From Pseudomonas syringae (GTDB taxonomy: Bacteria; Pseudomonadota; Gammaproteobacteria; Pseudomonadales; Pseudomonadaceae): a stretch of DNA of 64,000 nt. The notes under the pieces were generated by a model that made no database searches, had not been told where the DNA came from, and saw nothing but the letters and a program-made list of their open reading frames with translations. The DNA lies in contig NZ_CP066265.1 of assembly GCF_023278085.1 (NCBI RefSeq), forward strand, positions 4,722,501 to 4,786,500. Direction: 5' to 3'. The translations under genes and the position numbers were made by a program. Positions 9,116-19,400 of the stretch are shown in pieces. The first letter of the stretch is position 1, and the number at the start of each line of letters is the position of its first letter.

Positions 9116-10452
9116 GCAATGTTGCTCCGTGAGCCGGCGTTCAACTGCGCGCCAACTGCTTCAATAGTAAGGTCACGCGCGCGCAGCACCCCGAAACCGG
9201 AATGCGCAGCGTCGCGAAAATAAAGGTCGTAACGGCCGGGCGAAACGGCCAGCAAGGTCACCGGCGCCACATGAGCAGCGGCACAGGAACGCGTGCAACC
9301 GCTCAGATGCACCGCCTGACTGCCCGCCAGCACGGCCGCCAGCTGCATGGCATCGGTCTTGGTATCGGCAAGCCCTTTGGCGCAACCGGCAGAACCGGTA
9401 CAGGCCACGATCTGCGCCAGCGGCTGATCGGCGCAACAGATCAGGCCCGCAGCGTTCAAGTTCGCCATGACCGCGGACGCACGCTCGCCCGGCACATTGG
9501 GCAACAACAGGCTTTGCCACGGTGTCAGGCGCAAGGTGCCGTCGCCATGCTGCTCAGCCAGATGCGCCACGGTGGCGAGCATGGCTGCATTCAAACGACC
9601 AAGCGGCACCACTGCGCCCACCGCAACCAGGCCGGACTGCGCCTGTGGATAAACCCCGATATGGCGATTGCCTTCGACCCCAGGACGCTGCCAGCCGATA
9701 ACGATCGGGTCAACCCGCAATGTGCAGCTCAGTCGGGTCGAGAGCTGACTGAGCAGCTCGCCTGTGGATAATTCGGCCAGCAGATGCCGCATCCGGGTGT
9801 GTTCCGGCCGGGCCAGATCGAGAAACAGCTCCAGCAACGCGACAACCAGCGCCCGTCCGGCAGCCAGCGGCACAGCGGCCAGTGGCCGATCATGGGCGGG
9901 ACAACCGGCCAGCCCGAACGCCAGCCCCACCTCGCCGTCCAGTTTCAGCGCAGACAGCCACACGTCATGGGGGTGCTCCAGCATGACCAGCGCTTCGCCC
10001 GCGTCCAGCGACAGCGCGAACTTGGGCGACAGTTCGTGAAAACGCGGATGGTTTTCCAGCGCATCGAGAATCTGTGCTGCCAGCGGCCGGGCATCGAACA
10101 GCATGTGCGGGTCCAGCCCGGCGGTCGGGCTGAGCATCAGGTTGCGCACGTCATCACTGGCCGGGCTGGCCGGGCCGAGTCCGGTCGCCATCAACGAATG
10201 GATCAACCCGTCATGATCAGCGCCGATGCCGCGAATCTGCAGATTGGCGCGGTTGGTGGCCTCGATCACGCCCTGCGCATAGGTCTGCGCCGCTTCTGCC
10301 ACCGCCAGCGCCTGTTCACTGGTGATAACCCCGCCTGCCAGCTTGATCCGGCAGATCCCGCCGTCCAGCGCCGGGACGATACGCAGCAACCCCGGACAGG
10401 CCGAGGGGCGTAGCGTTACAGACGATGTGCGAGCGGCTGGCTGCTCGTTCAA
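9112..10452 (-). CDS. cobG: Precorrin-3B synthase (oxygen-dependent)
   Basis: CobG is a sulfite/nitrite-reductase-like monooxygenase that hydroxylates precorrin-3A at C20 and forms the lactone of precorrin-3B, using O2. The 446-residue protein shows the duplicated ferredoxin-like nitrite/sulfite reductase fold and the 4Fe-4S cysteine set near the end: ACTGSAGCAKG and, 30-odd residues later, SGCTRSCAAAH. It leads the minus-strand cob operon. Its 5' end is 128 bp from the likely cobL start on the other strand, so the two operons probably share a promoter region. Its presence marks the aerobic cobalamin route. Confidence 0.92.
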   Translation of the reverse strand: MNEQPAARTSSVTLRPSACPGLLRIVPALDGGICRIKLAGGVITSEQALAVAEAAQTYAQGVIEATNRANLQIRGIGADHDGLIHSLMATGLGPASPASDDVRNLMLSPTAGLDPHMLFDARPLAAQILDALENHPRFHELSPKFALSLDAGEALVMLEHPHDVWLSALKLDGEVGLAFGLAGCPAHDRPLAAVPLAAGRALVVALLELFLDLARPEHTRMRHLLAELSTGELLSQLSTRLSCTLRVDPIVIGWQRPGVEGNRHIGVYPQAQSGLVAVGAVVPLGRLNAAMLATVAHLAEQHGDGTLRLTPWQSLLLPNVPGERASAVMANLNAAGLICCADQPLAQIVACTGSAGCAKGLADTKTDAMQLAAVLAGSQAVHLSGCTRSCAAAHVAPVTLLAVSPGRYDLYFRDAAHSGFGVLRARDLTIEAVGAQLNAGSRSNIA

Positions 10453-10580
10453 TGGATCACCCGATGTGACTGGCTGGAAACGGATTAGCGCACTTGTACC
10501 CCGTTGGGCGCGGTATTATGCCTGCTTTGTCCGCAGGCATGAAAAGGCGCTCTGTCGGAAGTTCGAATTGAGGTATGTGC

Positions 10581-11783
10581 ATGTCGCCGTGGCTGACAGT
10601 CGTGGGAATCGGGGAAGACGGTTACAAGGGCCTGGGCAAGAACGCCCGGCACGCGCTGTTGCACGCTGATCAGGTGTTCGGCGGCCCGCGCCAGCTGGCG
10701 TTGCTGCCGCCTTGTATTCGGGCCGAACGGCGTGCCTGGCCGAGTCCTTTTTCGCTGAACCCGGTGCTGGAACAGCGCGGTGCCGAGATCTGCGTGCTGG
10801 CCAGCGGCGATCCCATGCTGTTCGGCGTCGGTGCCAGTCTGGCGCGCGTGGTCGCCATCGAAGAAATGCGCATTCTGCCAGCACCGTCTTCTTATTCGCT
10901 GGCTGCGGCCCGGCTGGGCTGGCCGCTGCAGGAGGTTGTCACGTTGTCGGTGGTCGCCCGCCCCGTAGCGGCCCTGAACGCCCACTTTCATCATGGCGTG
11001 CGCCTGCTGGTACTGAGCAACGACGGCAGCAGCCCGGCGATCATTGCAGGTCTGCTGCGTGATCGCGGCTTTGGCCCGAGCCGCATGACCGTACTTGAAC
11101 ACCTCGGCGGCGAAGCCGAACGGCGTGTCGAAGGGCTGGCCAGCGAATGGGGCACCCCTGATATCGCGGCCCTGAACGTGGTTGCCATCGATTGTCGCGC
11201 CGATGCCGGTGCCATTCGCTTGAGCACGCTGGCCGGGTTACCGGACAGTGCTTTCGAGCATGACGGCCAGCTCACCAAGCGAGATGTGCGGGCCATCACC
11301 CTCGCCCGCCTCGCGCCAGTGCCGGGCGAGTTGCTGTGGGATGTGGGCGCGGGGTGTGGCTCCATCGGCATCGAATGGATGCGCGCCCACCCCACCTGCC
11401 GGGCCATGGCCATCGAGGCCGACGAAGGTCGCCAGCAGCTGATCGAATTCAATCGTGATGCGCTGGGCGTGCCCGGCCTGCAACTGGTTCGCGGCAGTGC
11501 GCCTCAGGCGTTGAACGGCCTGGAACGTCCGGATGCGATTTTTATCGGCGGCGGGGTGACGCGTATTGGCGTGCTGGAAACCTGCTGGGAGCAGTTGCGC
11601 TCTGGCGGCCGGCTGGTTGCCAACGCGGTGACCCTGCAAAGCGAGGCCGCCTTGATGGCCTGGCGCGAGCGGCATGGCGGCGAACTGACGCGCATTCATG
11701 TGGCGCATGCCCAGCCGCTTGGCGAGTTTGATACCTGGCGGCAAGCCTTGCCTATTACCGTGCTGGACGTGGTCAAACCCTGA
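10581..11783 (+). CDS. cobL: Precorrin-6Y C5,15-methyltransferase (CbiE-CbiT fusion)
   Basis: CobL methylates C5 and C15 and decarboxylates the C12 acetate side chain of precorrin-6B. The protein is 400 residues from the ATG at 10581, chosen because GAGG lies 7 nt upstream; an in-frame ATG at 10575 is the alternative. The N-terminal half is CbiE-like ([24 protein letters not shown]). The C-terminal half is CbiT-like, with the SAM-binding [20 protein letters not shown] and a later AIFIGGGV. It begins the plus-strand cobL-cbiD-cobK operon and overlaps cbiD as TGATG. Confidence 0.94.
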   Translation: MSPWLTVVGIGEDGYKGLGKNARHALLHADQVFGGPRQLALLPPCIRAERRAWPSPFSLNPVLEQRGAEICVLASGDPMLFGVGASLARVVAIEEMRILPAPSSYSLAAARLGWPLQEVVTLSVVARPVAALNAHFHHGVRLLVLSNDGSSPAIIAGLLRDRGFGPSRMTVLEHLGGEAERRVEGLASEWGTPDIAALNVVAIDCRADAGAIRLSTLAGLPDSAFEHDGQLTKRDVRAITLARLAPVPGELLWDVGAGCGSIGIEWMRAHPTCRAMAIEADEGRQQLIEFNRDALGVPGLQLVRGSAPQALNGLERPDAIFIGGGVTRIGVLETCWEQLRSGGRLVANAVTLQSEAALMAWRERHGGELTRIHVAHAQPLGEFDTWRQALPITVLDVVKP

Positions 11784-12895
11784 TGCGCGAAGAAACCGCC
11801 GAACAGCCAGCCCCGCTGCGCAGTGGCCTGACCACCGGCAGTTGCGCGACCGCGACCAGCCTGGCGGCCGCGCGATTGTTGCTCAGCGGACAGGCCAGCG
11901 ATGCGGTTGAGATTGTATTGCCCAAGGGCAAACAGGTGCAGATGCGTCTGGAGTTCTGCCGTGTTGTGGATAACTTCGCGGAGGCCGGAACGCTCAAGGA
12001 TGCCGGTGACGACCCGGATGTGACCCACGGCGCGCTGGTGTTTGCCCGCGTCAGGCTGCAAGCATCACCCGGCGTGCGCTTCGTGGCAGGCGCAGGTGTC
12101 GGCAGCGTGACACGGCCCGGGCTGGTGCTGGCGGTGGGTGAACCGGCCATCAACCCGGTACCGCGACGCATGATGACCGAGCACTTGCTGCAGCTGGCGG
12201 ATGAACAGGGCTACCGCGGCGGTTTCGAGATCACGATTGGTGTCGAGGGCGGCGAAGCGCTGGCACTCAAGACCATGAACCCGCGCCTGGGGATTCTCGG
12301 CGGGCTGTCGATTCTCGGCACCAGCGGGATTGTCCGGCCGTTCTCCTGTGCGGCCTACATCGCCTCGATCCACCAAGGCATCGACGTTGCGACGACCAAC
12401 GGCTATCGGCATATCGCCGCCTGCACCGGCAACGCCAGCGAAGACACCATGCGCCGCGTCTACAACATCCCGGACATCGCTCTGATCGAAATGGGCGACT
12501 TTGTTGGCGCGGTGCTCAAGCATCTGCGCAAGGTGCCTGTGGATAAGTTGAGCCTGTGCGGCGGCTTCGGCAAGATCAGCAAACTGGCGGCCGGTCACAT
12601 GGACCTGCACAGCCGTCATTCGAGTATCGACCTGCCGCAACTGGCGCGCTGGGCGACAGAGGTCGGGGCGGACGCGGCCTTGCAGCAACAGATCCTGCAC
12701 GCCAACACCAGTCAGCAAGCGTTGGCGATGAGCGCTGCAGCCGGAGTGCCGCTGGGTGACGAAGTGTGTCGCCATGCGCTGAATTTCGCGCGTAGCGTGG
12801 TGCCGGCTAGCGTTCAGGTCGAGGTGTTCGCGATTGATCGTCAGGGCGGGCTGGTGGGTCAGGCAGGCGTTGCATCATCGAGAGAGGCACCATGA
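11783..12895 (+). CDS. cbiD: Cobalt-precorrin-5B C1-methyltransferase
   Basis: CbiD methylates C1 during corrin ring contraction; it is the anaerobic-route counterpart of CobF. The 370-residue protein has the family start [18 protein letters not shown], a central [21 protein letters not shown], then [12 protein letters not shown] and the C-terminal [17 protein letters not shown]. Both ends overlap neighbours (cobL by TGATG, cobK by ATGA). Pairing CbiD with the oxygen-dependent CobG is typical of pseudomonads and makes the pathway a hybrid. No CobF was found in the window. Confidence 0.94.
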   Translation: MREETAEQPAPLRSGLTTGSCATATSLAAARLLLSGQASDAVEIVLPKGKQVQMRLEFCRVVDNFAEAGTLKDAGDDPDVTHGALVFARVRLQASPGVRFVAGAGVGSVTRPGLVLAVGEPAINPVPRRMMTEHLLQLADEQGYRGGFEITIGVEGGEALALKTMNPRLGILGGLSILGTSGIVRPFSCAAYIASIHQGIDVATTNGYRHIAACTGNASEDTMRRVYNIPDIALIEMGDFVGAVLKHLRKVPVDKLSLCGGFGKISKLAAGHMDLHSRHSSIDLPQLARWATEVGADAALQQQILHANTSQQALAMSAAAGVPLGDEVCRHALNFARSVVPASVQVEVFAIDRQGGLVGQAGVASSREAP

Positions 12896-13632
12896 AAAGA
12901 GTCCTGCTGTTGGGCGGCATCACCGAAGCCCTGGCAATTGCCCGCACACTCGGACCTGAGCATATCTACAGCCTGGCTGGCGTAGGTCGGGTGCCGACAG
13001 ACCTGACTTGCCAGCTGAAAGTCGGTGGCTACGGTGGTGCCGAAGGCATGGCGCAGTACGTTCGCGAACAAGGCATCGATCTGCTGCTGGATGCCACCCA
13101 TCCGTATGCCGCGCAGATCAGCCACAATGCGGCACTGGCTGCGCAGCTCGCCGGTATCCCCTGCTGGGCCTTGCGCCGTACTGCGTGGCAACCCGGGGCG
13201 GGTGATGACTGGCGCGAAGTGGCTGACTGGGCAGAACTGGTCACGGCGCTGACGCCTTTCAAACGCCCGCTGTTCACGTTGGGGCGCGAGCCGTTGCAGC
13301 ACTTGCATGAAATCCCCAAACATCAGTTCTGGACACTGCGCGCCCTGGACAGCTACCCCGGCAACGACCGCTGCGAAGTGATCGGCGCACGCGGCCCGTT
13401 TTTGCTGAACGATGAACGTCAGTTGTTCGAACAACGCAATATCGACGTACTGGTCAGTAAAAACAGCGGCAGCAGCTCCACCGAACCCAAACTGGACGTC
13501 GCCCGCGAACGCGGCCTGCCCGTCTTGATCCTGAAACGCCCGCAACTGCCTGAGGTGGATCGAGTGTTCTGGGGCGTGGATGAGGTGTTGGGGGCGTTGG
13601 GGCTTGCTGAAAAAAGGCTGAACCCACGATAG
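12892..13632 (+). CDS. cobK: Precorrin-6A reductase
   Basis: CobK (CbiJ family) uses NADPH to reduce precorrin-6A to precorrin-6B, the substrate of the CobL encoded two genes upstream. The 246-residue protein has the N-terminal nucleotide-binding start [15 protein letters not shown], the conserved [14 protein letters not shown], and the C-terminal [19 protein letters not shown] motif, all classic for the family. It is the last gene of the operon. A copy of the interspersed palindromic element follows directly at 13635. The genes cobM, cobB and cobN are not in this window. Confidence 0.95.
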   Translation: MKRVLLLGGITEALAIARTLGPEHIYSLAGVGRVPTDLTCQLKVGGYGGAEGMAQYVREQGIDLLLDATHPYAAQISHNAALAAQLAGIPCWALRRTAWQPGAGDDWREVADWAELVTALTPFKRPLFTLGREPLQHLHEIPKHQFWTLRALDSYPGNDRCEVIGARGPFLLNDERQLFEQRNIDVLVSKNSGSSSTEPKLDVARERGLPVLILKRPQLPEVDRVFWGVDEVLGALGLAEKRLNPR

Positions 13633-13634
13633 TT

Positions 13635-13753
13635 CTCGTTCCGCACGCTCCAGCGTAGAAATGCAGTTATGGACGCTCTGCGTCCGACATTGAATGTGCG
13701 GCGCGGCTTGGATGTGTGACGCAGGGCTTCATGAATGCATGCCAACGCACGAG
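13635..13753. repeat. Interspersed palindromic element, copy 1
   Basis: This is one copy of an element of about 110-140 bp built from short palindromes: CACGCTCCAGCGT-like, GGACGCTCTGCGTCC (here GGACGCTCTGCGTCC at about 13673) and TGTGACGCAGAGCGTCA-like. This copy is degenerate in the third palindrome. It lies after the cobK stop, outside genes, as do the other copies. Confidence 0.75.
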
Positions 13754-13815
13754 AGTCAGCCGGACTTGTTTATAACGATGGGCAAAACATCTGAAAGCCC
13801 CCGGAGAATCCCCCC

Positions 13816-14277
13816 ATGCTCAAAAAAGCATTCCTGCTGGCCGCACTGCTGCTGCCAGCCTGCTTCGTCCAGGCCCATGAGTACAAGGCAGGAAAGTTGC
13901 TGATTGGCCATCCGTGGTCAATGGAACTGCCGCCCAATGCACCGACTGTGGCGACGTATTTCACGATTGAGAATAAAGGCGACAGCGCCGACCGGCTGAT
14001 CAGCGTCGACACCCCCATCGCCGGGCAGGCGCAGTTGCATGAGCATGTACACGCCGACGGCTTGATGAAGATGCAGCCTGTTCAGGCGGTCGATATCCCG
14101 GCAGGCGCCAAAGTGAGTTTTGCGCCGATGGTCTGGCATGTGATGCTGCTGGACATCAAGGACCGTTCGAAGCTGGTGGTCGGCCAGCGCTTCCCGATGA
14201 CCCTGCATTTTGAAAAGGCGGGAGATGTCGAGGTGCAGGTCGTGGTACAAAAGCAGGCCCCGGAACACCAGCACTGA
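13816..14277 (+). CDS. Periplasmic copper chaperone PCu(A)C
   Basis: This 153-residue protein begins with a Sec signal peptide (cleavage likely after FVQA). The exact family metal motif H-x10-M-x21-H-x-M can be counted in the mature part: it begins at the His of LHEH, reaches the second Met of LMKM, and ends in WHVM. PCu(A)C proteins bind Cu(I) in the periplasm and deliver it, for example to cytochrome c oxidase. The C-terminus (EHQH) adds further ligands. It heads a likely copper operon with a DUF2946 protein and a PepSY membrane protein. A ribosome site (GGAG) precedes the ATG. Confidence 0.9.
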   Translation: MLKKAFLLAALLLPACFVQAHEYKAGKLLIGHPWSMELPPNAPTVATYFTIENKGDSADRLISVDTPIAGQAQLHEHVHADGLMKMQPVQAVDIPAGAKVSFAPMVWHVMLLDIKDRSKLVVGQRFPMTLHFEKAGDVEVQVVVQKQAPEHQH

Positions 14278-14290
14278 GTCGCTTTCCAGA

Positions 14291-14725
14291 GTGAACGCCA
14301 CACGCCGCCGCAATAGCTCCACCAGCCCCCGTAATAACCGGGGCGTTTGGCTGAGCCTGTTTGCCATGTTGATGATCTTTATCGGTCCACTGGTCTCCCA
14401 GTCGATGCCGATGGATCAGCACGCCGGTATGTCGATGTCCATGCCCGCCAGCATGGACATGTCGGCTGACAGCCACGCCCATCACGGTGCCGAACACGCC
14501 ATGCCTGCCGACACCGGCATGAGCGATCACGCGCTGTGGGCCAAGTGCGGCTATTGCACCCTGCTGTTCAGTTGCCCGGCGCTGCCCCAGGTACTGGAGC
14601 TGGTGGCTGCCCCGCCGCCAAGACCTGGCGATTTCTTCGCCTTACAACCCCTGCAAGGGCACGCACACAAACCGATCTTCCCCAATGCCCGCAGCCGGGC
14701 TCCGCCGACGCTCATCACCGTATAA
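14291..14725 (+). CDS. DUF2946 family protein, His/Met-rich
   Basis: This protein is about 144 residues if started at the GTG at 14291; the start is uncertain because the ribosome site is poor. One membrane-anchoring helix near the N-terminus (LFAMLMIFIGPLVSQ) is followed by a Met/His-rich stretch (MPMDQHAGMSMSMPASMDM) and the DUF2946 signature WAKCGYCTLLFSCPAL with two cysteines. Such proteins commonly neighbour PCu(A)C and copper transport genes. A role in periplasmic copper handling is inferred from its composition and its place 13 bp after the PCu(A)C gene. Confidence 0.75.
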   Translation: MNATRRRNSSTSPRNNRGVWLSLFAMLMIFIGPLVSQSMPMDQHAGMSMSMPASMDMSADSHAHHGAEHAMPADTGMSDHALWAKCGYCTLLFSCPALPQVLELVAAPPPRPGDFFALQPLQGHAHKPIFPNARSRAPPTLITV

Positions 14726-14744
14726 CCAGAAAAAAGATTCCACG

Positions 14745-14773
14745 ACCGCGCGCGGCTCAAGGCTGCGCGCGGT
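14745..14773 (+). other. Strong GC hairpin before the PepSY gene
   Basis: The arms ACCGCGCGC and GCGCGCGGT make a perfect 9-bp stem with an 11-nt loop in the leader between the DUF2946 stop and the PepSY GTG start. No U-tract follows, so it may reduce or process read-through rather than end transcription. Confidence 0.5.
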
Positions 14774-14808
14774 TCGTGCTGTGTTATCCCTATTGGGGAG
14801 CGTTGAAC

Positions 14809-16182
14809 GTGTCCAAACCTGTTGTGTCCTTTTATAACCTGGCCTGGCGATGGCATTTCTACGCCGGGCTGTTCGTTGCGCCATTCATGATCCTGCTGTC
14901 TCTGACCGGGATCATTTACCTGTTCAAGCCGCAACTGGACAACCTGATGTACAGCGATCTGCTGTACGTGACGCCGACCGAGCATCGTCTTGGTGCCGAT
15001 GAGCTGCAACAGCGGGTGCTGAGTACTTACCCACAGGCCGCCATCGGCAAATATTTCCCGCCCACCAGCACCGAGGGCAGTGCGCAGTTTGTGGTCAGCG
15101 AGCAGGGGCGCGAGGTCAACGTCTTCGTCGATCCCTATCGCGGCGACATTCTTGGCACTCAGGACGCCAAGGATAATTTGCAGGCGATTGCCCGCGCACT
15201 GCATGGCGAATTGATGATCGGCACCGTGGGTGACCGGCTTGTCGAGCTGGCGGCGGGCTGGGGCATTGTGCTGGTGGTCTCCGGCCTCTATCTGTGGTGG
15301 CCACGCGGTCGCTCGGCGGCTGGCGTGTTCTGGCCGCGCCTGACCGCCAAAGGCCGAGTGCTGTGGCGAGACCTGCACGCAGTTACGGGTTTCTGGGGCG
15401 CATTATTGCTGCTGTTCATGCTGTTGAGCGGCATGACCTGGACCGGTCTGTGGGGCAAGCAATACGCAGCGGTGTGGAATACCTTCCCGGCAGCGATGTG
15501 GACCAACGTGCCCAAATCCGACAGAACGGCCGGCGAGCTGAACAGCGCCAGCGTGCAGACGGTACCGTGGGCCATGGAGAACACCCCGATGCCGGTGTCT
15601 ACCGGCGAACACGCCGAGCACATGGACCACATGCACATGTCCAGCGCACCGGCCGCGCCAAAGGTGTCGTTGCAGAAGGTGGTCGACATCGCACGGGCCA
15701 GAGAAATCGTGCCGGGCTACAGCATCACCCAGCCGAAGACCGCCGATGGCGTGTTTACCGTGTCGGTGTTCGCCGACGACCCACGCGATGACGCCACGCT
15801 GCATATCGACCAGTACACCGGCAAAGTGCTGGCCGATGTGCGCTATGTCGATTACAGCGCAGTGTCCAAGGCCACCGAGCTGGGCGTAATGCTGCATGAA
15901 GGCAAGTTTTTCGGCTGGGTCAACCAGTTGCTGATCCTGCTGGTGTGCCTGATGGTGTTGCTCAGCTCGGTCAGCGGCCTGGTGATCTGGTGGAAGCGCC
16001 GACCTCAGCGCGGGCTGGGTGTACCGCCGTTGCGTCACGATCTGCCGCGCTGGAAAACGGCGACCGTGGTCATGATTGCATTGGGCGCACTCTTCCCTCT
16101 GGTGGGTGTTTCAATGCTGATTGTCTGGGTGCTTGATCGAATAGTGCTTTCGCGCTTTGCCAAACAGGCGACAACAGCTTAG
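14809..16182 (+). CDS. PepSY-associated transmembrane protein
   Basis: This 457-residue inner-membrane protein starts at the GTG at 14809, which has GGGGAG 8 nt upstream. It has the PepSY_TM layout: an N-terminal helix (WHFYAGLFVAPFMILLSLTGIIYLF), a large periplasmic part, a helix near residue 150 (GWGIVLVVSGLYLWWPRG), another starting about residue 195 (FWGALLLLFMLLSGMTW), a His/Met-rich loop (EHAEHMDHMHM) and two C-terminal helices. Such proteins are often placed with siderophore or copper uptake genes. The histidine and methionine loop plus the PCu(A)C/DUF2946 context suggest copper, possibly coupled to reduction. This is an inference. Confidence 0.85.
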   Translation: MSKPVVSFYNLAWRWHFYAGLFVAPFMILLSLTGIIYLFKPQLDNLMYSDLLYVTPTEHRLGADELQQRVLSTYPQAAIGKYFPPTSTEGSAQFVVSEQGREVNVFVDPYRGDILGTQDAKDNLQAIARALHGELMIGTVGDRLVELAAGWGIVLVVSGLYLWWPRGRSAAGVFWPRLTAKGRVLWRDLHAVTGFWGALLLLFMLLSGMTWTGLWGKQYAAVWNTFPAAMWTNVPKSDRTAGELNSASVQTVPWAMENTPMPVSTGEHAEHMDHMHMSSAPAAPKVSLQKVVDIARAREIVPGYSITQPKTADGVFTVSVFADDPRDDATLHIDQYTGKVLADVRYVDYSAVSKATELGVMLHEGKFFGWVNQLLILLVCLMVLLSSVSGLVIWWKRRPQRGLGVPPLRHDLPRWKTATVVMIALGALFPLVGVSMLIVWVLDRIVLSRFAKQATTA

Positions 16183-16196
16183 ATTGCTCCCTGCGG

Positions 16197-16254
16197 GGCC
16201 TGAAACCATTGAGTGGCGTTGTGATGAATTCCTCCTCATACCCGGTTTCAGGCC
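16197..16254. repeat. Inverted repeat after the PepSY gene
   Basis: GGCCTGAAACC (16197-16207) and GGTTTCAGGCC (16244-16254) are perfect 11-bp inverted arms, 36 bp apart. The position, just after the copper genes and 176 bp before the toxin-like gene, fits either a transcript-end structure or an operator. There is no U-tract. Confidence 0.5.
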
Positions 16255-16429
16255 TCGCCCTTACCTCAATCTCGCGCGTTTCCGATACTTCCTACCGATC
16301 AGACAGCCGTTGCTGCAGTCCTCGAACTGCGCTGGCCGATACCCGTGTGCCTTCAAGCCTGACTATATGAAATGAACCGCCCGGCCAACGCCTTGAGCGG
16401 ATCATCCATCATGCAGACGAATCGGCACC

Positions 16430-19400
16430 ATGAACCTACCGCTCACCGCATCACCCCCACTGCCAGACAACCCACCTGCCAGCGAGACCTACCCGCCCAC
16501 TTTCAGCCAGGTTACGCTGGAACTGGCCCGTGATCTGCTGCACCGCCTCATACCCGAGCTGGATGTTCAGACCACATCGCTGAGCTACCGGGACAGCCAG
16601 GCAGCTTCAGACGACGGGAACCTAATCAATGCTCCCCTGATACCCAGCCTGGTCGAGTATTTCACCGGTCATCTGAACTGGGCCCACAGCGACGTACAAG
16701 GGCTCTACCCATCGCCCTCCTCCACGTCACAAACGCCAGCCATCCCGCTGTTGGACGGGGCGGCCACGACCCTGTTTTACAACCAGATCAACCAGCAACT
16801 GGAACCGTTCTACCGCCAGAAACTGGCAGACTACTGGAGCGCAGCCACCGATGGCGGCGACACCCGGCGCAGTCAGTTCATCGCCGAACAGATCGAGTGC
16901 CTGAAATCCGAGTGCGTAGTGCTCATTGCGCTGGAAAAAATGACCACCAACCACTACAGCCTGCTTTCGCAAGCACTGCGCCCATGCGACACCAGCCTGG
17001 CCGCAAACATCGCGGATATTCAAGCGCACAGTGTGTACAGCCTCTCGGCGCGTACCGGCGAGGGTCCTCCGGTGTCGCTTTACGGTGCGTTTGTCATTGC
17101 CCGACGCCTGCGTGACGAACCGGTACGGATCGACGAAGAAGAACGTGAAGATGTCCTGCTGTTCACGCCCCACGAAGGGCTGCAGGCATTTGCGTCCTTG
17201 AAGCAATTGCACGAAACCCTGGTCAAGAGGGGGTCAGTCCTCGAATACGGGCAAAGCCTGGGAACTGAACAGGTGAACCAGATCGACTCCAACGCCAGCG
17301 AGCTGCATTGGCAGTACACCTTGATGGAAGGCGACTTCCTGAGCCTGCTGCATGCAGGTCTGGTCGTCAGACAGCAGTCAATTTTTGCACAGGCTGTACA
17401 ACTCGCTCGCGCTCAACGCATGGACGAGATTTGTTTCGAGCAATCATTGACCCATCTGCCGGGATCGGACGTTTATTTCGATAACCACTGGCGGCTCGAC
17501 AGACTGGACGCCGATCTGATTCAGAGCCAGATGCCCGAATGGTGGAAAACCATGACGCCATCGCAACACCAGGAATGGCTGGATCAGGCACAACGGTTTG
17601 GTGAATCGATCGTCAGCATCCGGCAAGCCAGCAAGGATAACTTCGACCAGCCGGAGAACGACAGCCGCACCTACCTCACGCGCTATATCGACAAGCAACT
17701 GGATGACATGCTGAAACGGTCGTCCATCCCGACAGCAGCAGAACGCATCACGCTGTCAATGACTTATCGTGTAGGCACTGAAGTGCAGGAGATTACCGGC
17801 GCCCCCGTGCCACCGGCAACCAGTACTCTGCAGGTCTCACTCAGGCAATTGGCGCATGACCGTGCTCACCGTATTCTGGTCGAGGACGCACTGGTAGTCC
17901 GGGCTGTCGATGACACCGGTGCCGTCATCACTCGACTGGAAAAGTCAGCTATCAAGGCGCTGGTAGAGGCCATAGAGGACCCGCAGCATCTCAGCGATTA
18001 CCTCGACCTTCATCTGAGGACCTCGGCCTACGCACAGCAGTTGAAAAAATTGCAAAAGGCCATGCTGGAGGCGCAGATGAAGATGGCGCTGCTGGAGCTG
18101 GAGCAGCAGGCTTTTGCACCATTGGGCCGCGAGTGGATCAAGGCAGTGCTGGACTCCCCCGCGCCGCAAGGACGTCCAACCGTCAACGGCGAAGCCATAG
18201 AGGTCAGGTTTTTCAGCGTCAATCAATTCAAGATGACCAATGTCATGCTGATTGCTCCAGCCGGTAAATTCGAGAAGGGGCCGCTGGTGCTTTGCACGCT
18301 GGATGCTTCCGACGGTGTGGTTTTCCGCTGGTTCAACAGCATGTATCACCTGACTACCCGCTTTCTGGAAGAGAGACCCTTCCAGCAGTATCTGATTCAG
18401 CAAATACCGGTTTCCAGGCGTCTTGAGACGCTGAATGCGATGCAGTACGAAAAGGAAGCCAAGCATTGGCGTCCGCCAGAAGTATTCACCCAACTGACGC
18501 TGCTACCGATCCCGTCAAGGCTGCTGCACCCGGTCGTGTTTGTCAGCCAGAGCAAAGACATTTACGAGGAAAATCACGAGACCAAGATCAACCATCTGAT
18601 CAACGAAGCCAAACGGCAGATGAGTCAGGCAACCGGCAGGGGGCAATCGGCCCGGGGATTCGATCTGCTCGCCGGCATTGCGATTCTGTTTTTGCCTGAT
18701 CCGATCATGCTGCCTGTCTCGTTGGGGGTAGGCCTGTACAAGACCTGGAGTGCCTTTTCAAAGGTCGATGAGAATGATCTGGAAGGTGCTGCCGAAGAGT
18801 TCCTGAGCGCCATCAGCTATCTGGCCATCGCCTTGGTCGGCCACTTGGCGCTGGCCCTGAAACCGGCAGTCAGCGCGACAAAAAAGCCAAGACGCCCGCA
18901 CCTGATACGCAGAGTAGGCCGTGACGGTCAGGTACAGATCGGCTACCTCCTGTCGCACTCCAAGGCTCCACGTTTTGCAAACTCTAAACTGATCGTCACC
19001 ATGGACCCCAAACGCTTCGTCGCCATTGAGGTAGAAGGCCAGACCTGCTTTCTGAGCCGGCGGGCCAACATGTTCGGTCACTCACGCCTTTATCGGGTCA
19101 ACCCGATGGATGCAACGCAACTGGTGCACGAGCAGGAGTTTGCCTTGCGCAGCACCAGCGGCACCTGGAAAATCGTGGGCAAACAGATCCCGCGCATGAG
19201 TCAGACGGCAATCCGTAATGCTCAATCCCGGCTGGCCAGCCTGACAACTCACTGGCCGGCGTCTCTGGAAGAGGCCAGTAGCACCGAACGCCTGGCGTTC
19301 GAGACCGACTACCTGGCGCTGGCCAAGACGTCCAACGCAGAAAACTTTTCCGAAATCGTCGCCTACGTGGAAGGCGGTTCAATGGACATCAATCCGCTGC

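Noticed and set aside
10453..10580. Cobalamin riboswitch between cobG and cobL
   Set aside because: Only 128 bp and no recognisable B12-box; too short for a full riboswitch on either strand.
16255..16429. hrp box before the toxin-like gene
   Set aside because: No GGAACC-N15/16-CCAC sequence, so type III control is not supported.
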